From assembly GCF_027706725.1 (NCBI RefSeq), contig NZ_JAQFWQ010000010.1, positions 1-64,000 on the forward strand: DNA of 64,000 bases. The letters are read 5' to 3'. Positions 44,760-53,159 of the stretch are shown here, one piece after another. A program made the translations under genes and the position numbers. The notes below the pieces were generated by a model. The model was given only the letters and a program-made list of their open reading frames with translations. It was not told the DNA's origin and did not search any database. How positions within the stretch are numbered: the stretch's first letter is position 1; the number at the start of each line of letters is the position of its first letter. Origin of the DNA: Nocardiopsis endophytica (GTDB lineage: Bacteria > Actinomycetota > Actinomycetes > Streptosporangiales > Streptosporangiaceae).

Positions 44760-45521
44760 TCAGGCGGCGAGGAGCGCCTCCCCGGCCACCCGGTCGGGGT
44801 AGTCGGTGATGATGCCGTCCACGCCGTCGCGCACCAGCCGCCGGATGGCTCCGGGGTGGTTGACGGTCCAGCCGAACATGCCCATCCCCTGGTCGTGGAC
44901 CTGGCGCACGTAGGGGGCGGTGACCCGGAGGTGGTGCGGGTGGACCTGGCGGGCGTAGCGGGCCAGGCGGCGCAGCCCGATCCGCCCGTAGGGGCGGCCG
45001 AGGGCGGCCGTGCACAGGCCGGGGAGCGACTCGGTCAGCGCGCGCAGCACGACCCAGTCGAAGCTCTGCAGCATGAGGGTGCCGTCGCGGCGCGCGCTGC
45101 GCCAGTAGGGGTCGCGGGCGAGGAACTCCAGCATGCGCGAGCACAGCAGCGGGTCGCGCCGCTGCACCTTCAGCTCGACGAGGGCGCCGCAGCCGTGCTG
45201 CCGCAGCACGTCCAGGGCCTCGCCCAGGGTGGGGACGCGCTGCCCGGCGTAGCGGTCGGAGAACCAGAACCCGGCGTCGAGGGTGCGGATCTCGGCGAGG
45301 GTGAAGTCCTGGACGCGCCAGGGGCGCCGCCCGGGGTAGCGCAGGGCGGCGTCGGTGGTGCGGGCCAGCGTGGGGTCGTGCACGACGACGAGCTCCCCGT
45401 CGGCGGTGCGGCGCACGTCGATCTCGGCCATGTGCGCGCCGAGCCGCGGCGCGGCCTCCAGGGCGGCGAGGGTGTTCTCCGGCGCGTAGGCGGAGGCGCC
45501 CCGGTGTGCGACGACGATCAC
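44760..45521 (-). CDS. glycerophosphodiester phosphodiesterase
   Basis: Cytoplasmic TIM-barrel enzyme of 253 residues splitting glycerophosphodiesters to glycerol 3-phosphate and an alcohol. Active-site pattern VAHRGASAYAPENT (His6, Glu16), AEIDVRRTADG, VVVHDPTL with the general acid His near 47, and VELKVQ. C-terminal GWTVNHPGAIRRLVRDGVDGIITDYP completes the barrel. No signal peptide. Stands alone. Confidence 0.93.
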   Translation of the reverse strand: MIVVAHRGASAYAPENTLAALEAAPRLGAHMAEIDVRRTADGELVVVHDPTLARTTDAALRYPGRRPWRVQDFTLAEIRTLDAGFWFSDRYAGQRVPTLGEALDVLRQHGCGALVELKVQRRDPLLCSRMLEFLARDPYWRSARRDGTLMLQSFDWVVLRALTESLPGLCTAALGRPYGRIGLRRLARYARQVHPHHLRVTAPYVRQVHDQGMGMFGWTVNHPGAIRRLVRDGVDGIITDYPDRVAGEALLAA

Positions 45522-45873
45522 CGTCCACCCACCCCCGACCTTCTGCGCGGAACCGACCGATCGAACTCGTAGCGTTACGATACCCGGATTTCCGGCCGAA
45601 TTTCGTCACTGAACGTAGTCGCCAGTGGCCTCTACCGCCCCGGTGGTGCCACCCCTACGAGGGCGGTGGGGGACGCCCCTCCGTGCGGCCGGACCGGGTG
45701 GGCGGGCGCCATCATACTGCTACCGAACGTAATCGGAGGCGAACGCCCGGTTTCGGGCGCGGGACGCCCGGGCGATCCTCCGGAAGGCCGGGAGCGGGCC
45801 GGCGCGGGCGCCCGTCACGTTGTGTGACCCGCAGGGGGCCGGGCGGCCGGTACCGGCCGTGCCGCGGCGCCCG
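45522..45873. other. intergenic, 352 bases
   Basis: Upstream of the glycerophosphodiesterase gene and downstream of the amidohydrolase gene. It holds the palindrome TCGTAGCGTTACGA (45567-45580) near the former's start and two copies of GAACGTARTCG (near 45613 and 45726). No gene seen. Confidence 0.45.
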
Positions 45874-46638
45874 TCAGGCCACGTGGGCGCGGGAGGCGAC
45901 GCCGTAGAACTCGCGGGCGTTGGTGGACAGGGCCCGCTCGGCCAGGTCGGGGCCGAGGGCCTCGGCGACCAGCTCGGCGTCGGAGTCGCGGAAGGGGCGG
46001 TCGGCCCGCGTCGAGGGCAGGTCGGTGCCGAACATCAGGGCCCCGGGGTTCACCCCGGCGATGGCGCGCAGCGCCTCGGGCACGTCCAGGTCGACGCGGC
46101 CGAATCCGGTCGCCTTGACCCGGGCGCCGGAGGCGACCAGGTCGAGCAGGGCGGGCAGCCCCTCGGCGGACAGGCCCAGATGGTCCACGGCGACCCGCGG
46201 CAGCGGGGAGATCAGCGAGGAGATCTCCGGCAGCCTGCGGGCGTCGACGTAGAACTCCGAGGGCCAGCCGAGCAGGTCGGCGGCGCGCCGCCCGAGCTGC
46301 ACCTGGGCGTCCAGGTCCCGGGCCACGCCCCGGTGCAGGTTGAAGCGGAGCGCCCGCACGCCGGCCGCGTGCAGGTCGCGCAGCTGGGAGTCGGAGGTGT
46401 CCGGCGGGAGCTGGGCGACGCCGACGAAGGCGGGGCCCAGCTCCCGCAGCGCGGCCAGCAGGTGCTCCTGGTCGGTGCCCTGGAAGGACCCGGCGACCAC
46501 GGCGCCGCCGGTGACGCCCAGCGGCGCGGTGCGCTCCCGGTAGTCCTGGACGGTGAACGGCTCAGGGGTGAATCCGTCGTTGGCCACCGTCGGGAAGCGG
46601 GGGTCGATGATGTGCAGGTGGGCGTCGAACAACGCCAT
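45874..46638 (-). CDS. amidohydrolase-family metal hydrolase (amidohydrolase 2)
   Basis: TIM-barrel protein of 254 residues beginning MALFDAHLHIID, where HLH supplies the first metal ligands of amidohydrolase 2 proteins (2-pyrone-4,6-dicarboxylate hydrolase and ACMSD relatives). Further ligands are His in VAVDHLGLS and Asp in MFGTDLPST. Such enzymes hydrolyse lactones or decarboxylate aromatic breakdown acids; the substrate is not readable. It is divergent from the acyl-CoA gene cluster but probably unrelated in regulation. Confidence 0.85.
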   Translation of the reverse strand: MALFDAHLHIIDPRFPTVANDGFTPEPFTVQDYRERTAPLGVTGGAVVAGSFQGTDQEHLLAALRELGPAFVGVAQLPPDTSDSQLRDLHAAGVRALRFNLHRGVARDLDAQVQLGRRAADLLGWPSEFYVDARRLPEISSLISPLPRVAVDHLGLSAEGLPALLDLVASGARVKATGFGRVDLDVPEALRAIAGVNPGALMFGTDLPSTRADRPFRDSDAELVAEALGPDLAERALSTNAREFYGVASRAHVA

Positions 46639-46965
46639 CGCCTTTCAGCCGGGGATGCGGTGCGGGCGGCACGGGGGTGGCTGACCGCCCTGGCGCGGCC
46701 CGTCGGCGCGCGGGTCCGCCGCCTCCACCGTAGCGTCCGCCGTGTGCGCCACGCCGCACGAGCGGGGAGGGCCGGCCCCCGGCGCCGCCGGAACGGGGGC
46801 GGAAACCGGCCCTGCCTCCGCTGATCCGGACGAGGGGGAACACCTCCGCGCGATCTCGGTCACGCCCGGCCCCACCCCCACATACCGCTCGGTCGGTCGC
46901 GCTCGGTAGGATCGCCCCGGATGTGTCCTGGACCACTCGACACCCGTTCCCACAAGGAGGTTCCC
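46639..46965. other. divergent promoter region, 327 bases
   Basis: Between the leftward amidohydrolase and the rightward SDR gene. Holds the CGCTCGGT repeat region at 46884-46910 and otherwise nothing recognised. Confidence 0.5.
46884..46910. promoter_or_regulatory. operator-like CGCTCGGT repeats
   Basis: ACCGCTCGGT (46884-46893, arms ACCG/CGGT), then CGGT and CGCTCGGTAGG: two direct CGCTCGGT units 16 bases apart, with TACCG / CGGTA at the outer edges. It lies about 60 bases before the SDR start, where a TetR-type repressor of fatty-acid or steroid genes would bind. No regulator gene is adjacent. Confidence 0.4.
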
Positions 46966-47727
46966 ATGGCCGAGACCCCCCGCCGCGTCGCCCTGGTCAC
47001 CGGCGGCGCCCGCGGCATCGGCGCCGCCACCGCCCGGCGCCTGGCCGCCGAGGGGCGCGCCGTCGGCGTGCTCGACCTGAACGAGTCGGACGCGCAGCGC
47101 ACCGTCGACGCCATCACCGCCGACGGCGGCGAGGCCGTGGCGGTCGGCGCCGACGTGTCCGACGCCGAGCAGGTGGACCAGGCGGTGGCGGCCGTCGCCG
47201 AGCGGCTGGGGCCGCCCGTCATCCTGGTGAACAACGCCGGCGTCATCCGCGACAACCTCATCTTCAAGATGAGCGAGGACGACTGGGACACGGTCATGAA
47301 CGTGCACCTGCGCGGCGCGTTCCTGATGACCCGCGCCGCCCAGGCGCACATGACCGAGGCCGGGTTCGGGCGCATCGTCAACCTGTCCAGCAGCTCCGCC
47401 CAGGGCAACAGGGGGCAGGTCAACTACTCGGCCGCCAAGGCCGGGATGCAGGGCTTCACCAAGACCCTCGCGATCGAGCTGGGCAAGTTCGGTGTCACCG
47501 CCAACGCCGTGGCCCCCGGGTTCATCGAGACCGACATGACGGCGGCCACCGCCGCGCGCGTCGGGATGGACTTCGAGGACTTCAAGAAGGCGGCGGCGGG
47601 CAACATCCCGGTCCGCCGCACCGGGCGCCCCGAGGACATCGCCAACACCATCGCCTTCCTGACGGGTGAGGAGGCCGGGTTCGTCTCGGGCCAGGTCATC
47701 TACGTGGCCGGTGGGCCCCTGGACTGA
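46966..47727 (+). CDS. short-chain dehydrogenase, FabG-like 3-oxoacyl reductase
   Basis: NAD(P)-dependent SDR of 253 residues: cofactor motif TGGARGIGAA (about 12-21), NNAGVI, catalytic Ser (NLSSSS), Tyr/Lys in YSAAKAG, and GFIETDM after the active site. ATG at 46966 has AAGGAGG seven bases upstream. It is followed 37 bases later by two acyl-CoA dehydrogenases, so it more probably acts on CoA-bound intermediates in degradation than in fatty-acid synthesis. Confidence 0.9.
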   Translation: MAETPRRVALVTGGARGIGAATARRLAAEGRAVGVLDLNESDAQRTVDAITADGGEAVAVGADVSDAEQVDQAVAAVAERLGPPVILVNNAGVIRDNLIFKMSEDDWDTVMNVHLRGAFLMTRAAQAHMTEAGFGRIVNLSSSSAQGNRGQVNYSAAKAGMQGFTKTLAIELGKFGVTANAVAPGFIETDMTAATAARVGMDFEDFKKAAAGNIPVRRTGRPEDIANTIAFLTGEEAGFVSGQVIYVAGGPLD

Positions 47728-47764
47728 CGCGCCGTCCCCACCCCAGCGGTCCCACGGAGGTTCC

Positions 47765-48970
47765 ATGTCAACGGTCACCGAAGGGGCGGCGCTCGACGCC
47801 GCCGAACTGCGGCGGCGGGTCGCCGAATTCGTCGCCGCGCACGACCCCGCGACCACCGGGCAAAAGGAGTTCCTGGCCGCGCGCTTCGACGCCGGTCTCG
47901 CCTGGGTCCACTTCCCCGAGGGCGCGGGCGGCCTGGGCGCGCCGCGCGCGCTGCAGTCCGTCGTCGACGACGAGTTCGCCCGCCTGGGCGCCGCCCCCGA
48001 GGGCCGCGAAGGGCTGGTCATCGGCCTGGGGATGGCGGCGCCCACCATCCTCGCGTTCGGCACGCCCGAGCAGCGCGAGCGCTTCCTGAAGCCGCTGTAC
48101 ACCGGCGAGGAGGTGTGGTGCCAGCTGTTCAGCGAGCCGGGCGCCGGGTCGGACCTGGCGGCGCTGGGCACCCGTGCGGTGCGCGACGGCGACGGGTGGA
48201 CGGTCAACGGGCAGAAGGTGTGGACGTCGCTGGCCCACCAGGCGCGGTGGGCCATCCTGGTCGCCCGCACCGACCCGGACGTGCCCAAGCACGCCGGGAT
48301 GACCTACTTCGTCTGCGACATGCGGGCCGAAGGGGTCGAGGTGCGGCCGCTGCGGCAGATCACCGGCGAGGCCGAGTTCAACGAGGTGTACCTGACCGAC
48401 GTGCACCTGCCGGACGACCTGCGGCTCGGCGAGGTCGGCCAGGGGTGGAAGGTCGCCCAGACCACCCTGATGAACGAGCGGGTGGCCATCGGCGGGCAGC
48501 CCGACCCGCGCGAGGGCGGGCTCATCGGGATCGTCTCCGGCATCTGGCGCGAGCGGCCCGAGCTGCGCACCTCCGGCACGCACGACGCGCTCATGCGGCT
48601 GTGGGTGGAGGCCGAGGCGGCGCGGCTGACCAAGGAGCGCCTGCGCCAGCAGCTCGCCGTCGGGCAGCCCGGGCCGGAGGGGTCGGCCGCCAAGTACGCC
48701 TTCTCCCGGCTGAACCAGGAGATCTCCGGCCTGGAGCTGGAGCTGCTGGGACAGGAGGGGCTGCTCTACGACGACTGGACCTTCCGCCGACCCGAGGGGG
48801 TCGCCTTCACCAAGCGCGGCGCGGGCTTCCACTACCTGCGCAGCAAGGGCAACTCCATCGAGGGCGGGACCACGGAGATCCTGCGCAACATCATCGCCGA
48901 GCGCATCCTCGGGCTGCCCGGCGAGCCCCGGGTGGACAAGGACGTCGCGTGGAAGGACCTGCCGAAATGA
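47765..48970 (+). CDS. acyl-CoA dehydrogenase, alpha-type subunit
   Basis: FAD-dependent dehydrogenase of 401 residues: QLFSEPGAGSDLAALGTRA (flavin and substrate contacts), WTSLAHQARWAILVART, and the C-terminal NSIEGGTTEILRNIIAERILGLP with the catalytic Glu in SIEGG. This type of subunit with its unlike partner resembles the alpha2beta2 FadE pairs (FadE26/27, FadE28/29) of steroid side-chain breakdown. ATG at 47765, GGAGG upstream. Its TGA overlaps the next ATG. Confidence 0.88.
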   Translation: MSTVTEGAALDAAELRRRVAEFVAAHDPATTGQKEFLAARFDAGLAWVHFPEGAGGLGAPRALQSVVDDEFARLGAAPEGREGLVIGLGMAAPTILAFGTPEQRERFLKPLYTGEEVWCQLFSEPGAGSDLAALGTRAVRDGDGWTVNGQKVWTSLAHQARWAILVARTDPDVPKHAGMTYFVCDMRAEGVEVRPLRQITGEAEFNEVYLTDVHLPDDLRLGEVGQGWKVAQTTLMNERVAIGGQPDPREGGLIGIVSGIWRERPELRTSGTHDALMRLWVEAEAARLTKERLRQQLAVGQPGPEGSAAKYAFSRLNQEISGLELELLGQEGLLYDDWTFRRPEGVAFTKRGAGFHYLRSKGNSIEGGTTEILRNIIAERILGLPGEPRVDKDVAWKDLPK

Positions 48971-50163
48971 GCGCCGAAGGGAAGGCCGGAGCCGGCGCCG
49001 GAGAGAACGGGGCCGCGGTGGACCTGCTCTACGGCGAGGTCGAGGAGGAGCTGCGCGCCAGCGTGCGGGCGCTGCTGGCGGACAAGTCGCCCGCCGAGGC
49101 GGTGCTCGCCCGGGTGGAGGCCGACCAGGTCGCCGACGGCGCGCTGGCCAAGGAGCTGGCGGGGCTGGGCGCGGTCGGGCTGCCGGTCCCCGAGGAGCTC
49201 GGCGGGGCCGGGGCCACCTGGCGGGAGGCGTCGGTGGTCGCCGAGGAGCTGGGGCGGGCGGTGGCGCCGGTGCCGTTCCTGGGCAGCGCGGTGCTGGCGA
49301 CGTCGGCGCTGATGGAGGTCGTCGCACTGGCGGAGAAGGGCAGCACCGGGGTGGAGGCCGACACGGCGGCCGCTCCGGAGGCGCTGCGCTCCCTGGCCTC
49401 CGGTGACGCGTGGGGCGCCCTCGCGGTGCCGCTGGCCACGGCTCCCCCGTCGGGGGCGGCGTTCCCGGCGGTGGTGCGCGCGGAGGGCGGCCGCCTGACC
49501 GGGACGGTGGGGGGCGTGGTGGACGCGCTCCCGGCCGACGTGCTGCTGGTGCCCGCGCTCGGGCCCGGCGGGTCGGAGCTGTACCTGGTGGAGGCCTCGG
49601 ACGCGGACGTCACGGCGCTGACCACCCTCGACCTGACCCGCCCGCTGGCGGACGTGGGGCTGGACGGGACGCCGGGGCGGCTGCTGGCCTCGGGCGAGGC
49701 GGCCGAGCGCGCGGTGGCCCGGGCGCTGCGGACGGGCGCGGCCCTGCTGGCGGCCGAGCAGCTGGGCGCGGCGGAGTGGGCGCTGGAGACGACGGTGGCC
49801 TACCTGAAGACGCGCACGCAGTTCGGGCGGCCGGTGGGGTCGTTCCAGGCGCTGAAGCACCGGCTGGCCGACCTGTGGGTGTCGATCACCCAGGCGAGGG
49901 CGGTGGTGCGCGCGGCGGCCGACACGGCGGGCGAGGAGAGCGAGGAGGCGCGGATCAACGCGTCGATGGCGCAGGCGTTCGTGTCGGGCGTGGCGGTGAA
50001 GGCGGCGGAGGAGGCGGTGCAGCTGCACGGTGGCATCGGCTTCACGTGGGAACACCCGGCGCATTTGTATTTGAAGCGGACGAAGAGCGCCGCGATCGCG
50101 TTGGGGTCGGCGGATAGGCACAGGGCACTGCTGGCGGAGCTGGTGGAGCTGCCGTCGGCGTAG
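48967..50163 (+). CDS. acyl-CoA dehydrogenase, beta-type subunit
   Basis: Second, more divergent acyl-CoA dehydrogenase of 398 residues. The fold is complete (LPVPEELGGAGATWREASVVAEELGRA, TRTQFGRPVGSFQALKHRLADL) but the C-terminal region reads VQLHGGIGFTWEHPAHLYLKRTKS without the catalytic Glu of its partner, as in beta subunits of heteromeric FadE enzymes. Ala/Glu-rich throughout. Overlaps the first subunit by ATGA; last gene before CRISPR array 1. Confidence 0.87.
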   Translation: MSAEGKAGAGAGENGAAVDLLYGEVEEELRASVRALLADKSPAEAVLARVEADQVADGALAKELAGLGAVGLPVPEELGGAGATWREASVVAEELGRAVAPVPFLGSAVLATSALMEVVALAEKGSTGVEADTAAAPEALRSLASGDAWGALAVPLATAPPSGAAFPAVVRAEGGRLTGTVGGVVDALPADVLLVPALGPGGSELYLVEASDADVTALTTLDLTRPLADVGLDGTPGRLLASGEAAERAVARALRTGAALLAAEQLGAAEWALETTVAYLKTRTQFGRPVGSFQALKHRLADLWVSITQARAVVRAAADTAGEESEEARINASMAQAFVSGVAVKAAEEAVQLHGGIGFTWEHPAHLYLKRTKSAAIALGSADRHRALLAELVELPSA

Positions 50164-50296
50164 GGGAGCCAGTGTTCCTGCGCCGGGCAGCGGTGAGAGC
50201 CGCGCTGAGAGGGGGTCGGGCCAGTGGAGAGGCATTCGAAGGCCGTTCCATGGCCCGGCTCCCTCGTGCCTCATGGTCCATCAGGGCATGCCTGAT

Positions 50297-50374
50297 GAGG
50301 ACAGAACCGGTCCACAAGGGGTGCGCATCGGGTCGCTTTTCGATAACGTCCCACAAGGCCGCAGGTCAGTAAGA
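50297..50374 (+). promoter_or_regulatory. CRISPR leader 1
   Basis: 78 bases directly before the first repeat, locally AT-richer, ending GCAGGTCAGTAAGA. It aligns without gaps to the reverse complement of 56322-56399, with shared blocks such as GAGGAC, TCGCTTTT, GATAACG and GCAGGTCAGTAAGA. The leader end marks transcription to the right. Confidence 0.75.
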
Positions 50375-50707
50375 GTGCTCCCCGCAGACGCGGGGATGGA
50401 CCGCGGGCGCCCCCGGCTGTGCTCGGCGGCGAGGAGTGCTCCCCGCAGACGCGGGGATGGACCGGGGCGCGGCCGCGGTGTTCGGGGCCTCCCACAGTGC
50501 TCCCCGCAGACGCGGGGATGGACCGACGGACAGGCTGGGCTGGGCGTCAAGGTTCATGTGCTCCCCGCAGACGCGGGGATGGACCGCAGCTCTGTCTCGG
50601 TGGTGCCGCCGTAGACCAGCGCTCCCCGCAGACGCGGGGATGGACCTGGGGAGGTTCCGGAGCACGGAGGCGAGTACCGGAACGCCCCGCAGGTGCGGGG
50701 ATGGACT
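50375..50707 (+). CRISPR. CRISPR array 1, six repeats, five 33-bp spacers
   Basis: Repeats of 28 bp start at 50375, 50436, 50497, 50558, 50619 and 50680, exactly 61 bases apart. The unit begins GTGCTCCCCGCAGACG and ends CGGGGATGGACC, typical of type I-E in Actinobacteria. The first four are identical, the fifth has one change and the last is degenerate (CGCCCCGCAGGTG core), so the leader is on the left. No cas gene is in the window. Spacer targets were not searched. Confidence 0.95.
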
Positions 50708-50771
50708 GATCGCTGCTGTGGTCTCGTCATGGCACGCCAGGCCTCGGAACCGGCCCGCGCCGTACACACGA

Positions 50772-50801
50772 ATGGGGGGCCGCCCTACGGCGGTCCCCCA
50801 T
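50772..50801. terminator. terminator hairpin
   Basis: A 13-step stem (ATGGGGGGCCGCC with its partner GGCGGTCCCCCAT, one G-T pair) around CTAC. It follows the stop of the leftward threonine aldolase by 12 bases and separates it from array 1. Confidence 0.8.
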
Positions 50802-50813
50802 CGTCGTTCCCTG

Positions 50814-51848
50814 TCAGGCGGCCAGGGCCTCCGCCGCCTTCGTGATCCTCGCTGCCGCTTCTGCGATGTCGGCTTCGCTCACATCCAGGTGCACGACCAT
50901 CCGGACCGTGTCCTCGGCGATGGCGATGCAGCCCACCCCGTGCGCCCCCGCCAGCTCCGCCAGCTTCGGGGCCTCGCCCGGCTCGGTCTTGGCGATCACC
51001 ATGTTCGTCAGGGCCTCCGCCGACAGCCCCGGGGCCGCGCTCAGGGACGCCGCCAGGCGCTCCGCCCTCGCGTGGTCGTCGGCCAGTCGCTCCAAGTGGT
51101 GGTCGAGCGCGTACAGCGCCCCCGCCGCGATGATGCCCGCCTGGCGCATCCCTCCCCCCAGCAGCTTCCGCGCCCGGCGCGCGCGGCGGATGGTGTCTCG
51201 GTCAGACACCAGCGCGGCGCCCACCGGGGCTCCCAGCCCCTTCGAGAAGCAGACGGTCACCGTGTCCGGCCCCGCCGCCGCCTCCGCGAGGCTCACGCCC
51301 AACGCCGTCGCCGCGTTCCACAGCCGCGAACCGTCCAGGTGCGCCTTCAACCCGTGCTCACGGGCGAACGCGGACACCCGCGCCTGCCCCTCCAGGGCCA
51401 TGACACGGCCCGTGAAGGTGTTCTCCATGCAGACCAGCGCCGGCTGGGCGCGGTGCACATCGTCCGTCCCCTTGATGAGGCGCTCCAGCCACTCCTGAGG
51501 CGGCGTGCTGTCCGGCCCCGAGAAGGTCCGGGGCAGCAGGCGGGACAGCACCGAAGTGCCGCCCTGCTCGTTGCCCAGGATGTGCGCCAGCTCGTGCGCC
51601 CAGATCTCGTCGCCGCTGCGGCCGGCCAGGTAGGCCGCGATCTGGTTGGCCATGTGCGCCGAGGGGGTGTACAGCGCGGCCTCCCGCCCCAGCAGCTCGG
51701 CGGTGCGCTCCTCAAGGGCGCGGACGGTGGGGTCCTCCTCGAACACGTCGTCGCCGACCTCGGCGTCGGCCATGGCGCGGCGCATCTCGGGGGTGGGCCG
51801 GGTCATGGTGTCCGAACGCAGGTCGATCTCAAGCGTGGTTGCGGGCAT
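50814..51848 (-). CDS. low-specificity threonine aldolase
   Basis: PLP enzyme of 344 residues converting L-threonine to glycine and acetaldehyde. Signs: IDLRSDTMTRPTPEMRRAM at the start, the HLDGSRLWNAA segment and PLP lysine 203 in CFSKGLGAPVG. ATG at 51848 has GGGAG upstream; the open frame to 52301 is antisense to the next gene and not aldolase-like. Located between CRISPR array 1 and the beta-lactamase-like gene; no functional link is apparent. Confidence 0.92.
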   Translation of the reverse strand: MPATTLEIDLRSDTMTRPTPEMRRAMADAEVGDDVFEEDPTVRALEERTAELLGREAALYTPSAHMANQIAAYLAGRSGDEIWAHELAHILGNEQGGTSVLSRLLPRTFSGPDSTPPQEWLERLIKGTDDVHRAQPALVCMENTFTGRVMALEGQARVSAFAREHGLKAHLDGSRLWNAATALGVSLAEAAAGPDTVTVCFSKGLGAPVGAALVSDRDTIRRARRARKLLGGGMRQAGIIAAGALYALDHHLERLADDHARAERLAASLSAAPGLSAEALTNMVIAKTEPGEAPKLAELAGAHGVGCIAIAEDTVRMVVHLDVSEADIAEAAARITKAAEALAA

Positions 51849-51892
51849 GGGCGGCTCCCGTTCCTTCACGTCGGATACCCGGTCAACCCTAG

Positions 51893-52915
51893 TCAGGCGC
51901 TTCCGACGGGTCCGCGCGGGGCCTGGCGGGCGATGTCGGCGGCCATCGCGTCCACGACGGCCTCCGCCACGTGCTCGGTGCACTCGACGCCCGACCCGTA
52001 GCCGGGGTGGCCGGAGGAGAGCACGGCGACGAGGTAGGTCCGCCCGTCGTCGGCGACGATGCGGCCGGTGCTGTTGACCGCCCAGCGGCCGCCGTCGGAC
52101 TCGACCGGCACCCACCCGTTCTTGAGCTCGGCGCCGCCTCCCCGGTCGGCGGCGGAGACGCCCCAGGCCTGTTCCGGGGCGACGCCGGAGAGGAACCCGC
52201 GTGCGGTCTCCCGGTATTCGGGGGCCAGGGGCCCTTCGTCGGTGTAGAGGATGCTGAGCAGGGTGAGGCGTTCGCGCGCGGTGGTGGAGGCGAGGCCCCA
52301 CCGCCCGCCGAACCGTTCCCCGGCGTCGGCCAGGCCGAGCCGGCCGCGGCCCTCCTGGAACCCGGCGTAGGTGCCGATGCGTTCGAAGAGGCCGTCGGCG
52401 GCGTCGTTGTCGCTGAAGCCGATCGCCGCCCTCGCCAGGGCGCGCTCCGCCTCATCGAGGGGGCGCCCGTCGGACTGGGCCTTGAGGAGGAGGATGGTGA
52501 GGATGTCGAGCTTGACGACGCTTCCCGGGGTGAAGGGCTCATCGGCGCGGTAGCCGAACGCCGTACCGCTGTCGAGTTCGACGGCGGCGACGGAGAAGTC
52601 CCCGGTGATCTCGGCGCGGTAGGCCTCCAGCTCCCGGGCGAGGTCGCGTTCGGTGTCGGAGGCGAGGGCGGCCGGTCCGCCTTCGGGACCTCCGTGGCCT
52701 GCAGTGCCGGAGGAAGCCGGATCATGCCACGGGGGCGCGAACACCGACGGCGTGGTGGACGGCGCCGCACCCGTCTCCGCGCGCGCCGCCGGAGGATCGA
52801 GCGCGGCGGCCATGGGGGCCGCGAGCACGGCCGCAGCCGCGACGGCGGCCCATCTCCAGGCCGTTTCGCGACCGGGTAAAAGGCGGGCGATACCCCGCGT
52901 CAGCACATGATCCAT
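51893..52915 (-). CDS. secreted serine beta-lactamase-like hydrolase
   Basis: A 340-residue exported protein of the class A beta-lactamase/DD-peptidase fold. Signal peptide about 18-46 (AVAAAAVLAAPMAAALDPPAARA region), then a 50-residue linker. Motifs: SVVK (Ser132, Lys135), SDN (168-170) and KNG (265-267) in place of the usual KTG. The Glu of the omega loop was not located with certainty, so it may be a carboxypeptidase or esterase rather than an antibiotic-hydrolysing enzyme. Its start is at GTGCCA-ATGC-TGGCAC, an operator-like palindrome just upstream (52925-52940). Confidence 0.82.
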   Translation of the reverse strand: MDHVLTRGIARLLPGRETAWRWAAVAAAAVLAAPMAAALDPPAARAETGAAPSTTPSVFAPPWHDPASSGTAGHGGPEGGPAALASDTERDLARELEAYRAEITGDFSVAAVELDSGTAFGYRADEPFTPGSVVKLDILTILLLKAQSDGRPLDEAERALARAAIGFSDNDAADGLFERIGTYAGFQEGRGRLGLADAGERFGGRWGLASTTARERLTLLSILYTDEGPLAPEYRETARGFLSGVAPEQAWGVSAADRGGGAELKNGWVPVESDGGRWAVNSTGRIVADDGRTYLVAVLSSGHPGYGSGVECTEHVAEAVVDAMAADIARQAPRGPVGSA

Positions 52916-52924
52916 GGCTTAGTG

Positions 52925-52940
52925 GTGCCAATGCTGGCAC
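52925..52940. promoter_or_regulatory. operator-like palindrome GTGCCAATGCTGGCAC
   Basis: Six-base arms around ATGC, 10 bases before the start codon of the leftward beta-lactamase-like gene. A repressor site or an mRNA hairpin over the ribosome site are both possible. Confidence 0.4.
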
Positions 52941-53069
52941 GTCCGACAGTTGCCGATTAATACCCGCTCATATCGATTGCGCTAACTTCGGCGGCAGAAA
53001 CGCCCGCCCCGCAGGCGGTCCGGGCCTCGCCCCTGCCTTCCGCCCGGAGCCCCCGCCCGGCCCCTACGT

Positions 53070-53133
53070 CGTTGATCTCGGGGAACCCGGGCTTATGACG
53101 GCTCTCTTAAGCCCGGGTTCCCCGAGATCAACG
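53070..53133. repeat. 64-bp palindromic element, copy F
   Basis: The most perfect copy: 26-bp arms starting CGTTGATCTCGGGGAACC match exactly, leaving a 12-base loop TGACGGCTCTCT. Interior sequence differs from A, B, D and E although length and ends are the same. It is 26 bases past the stop of leftward bioN. Confidence 0.88.
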
Positions 53134-53159
53134 AGATTCCGGACCGGCCCGGACAGGAT

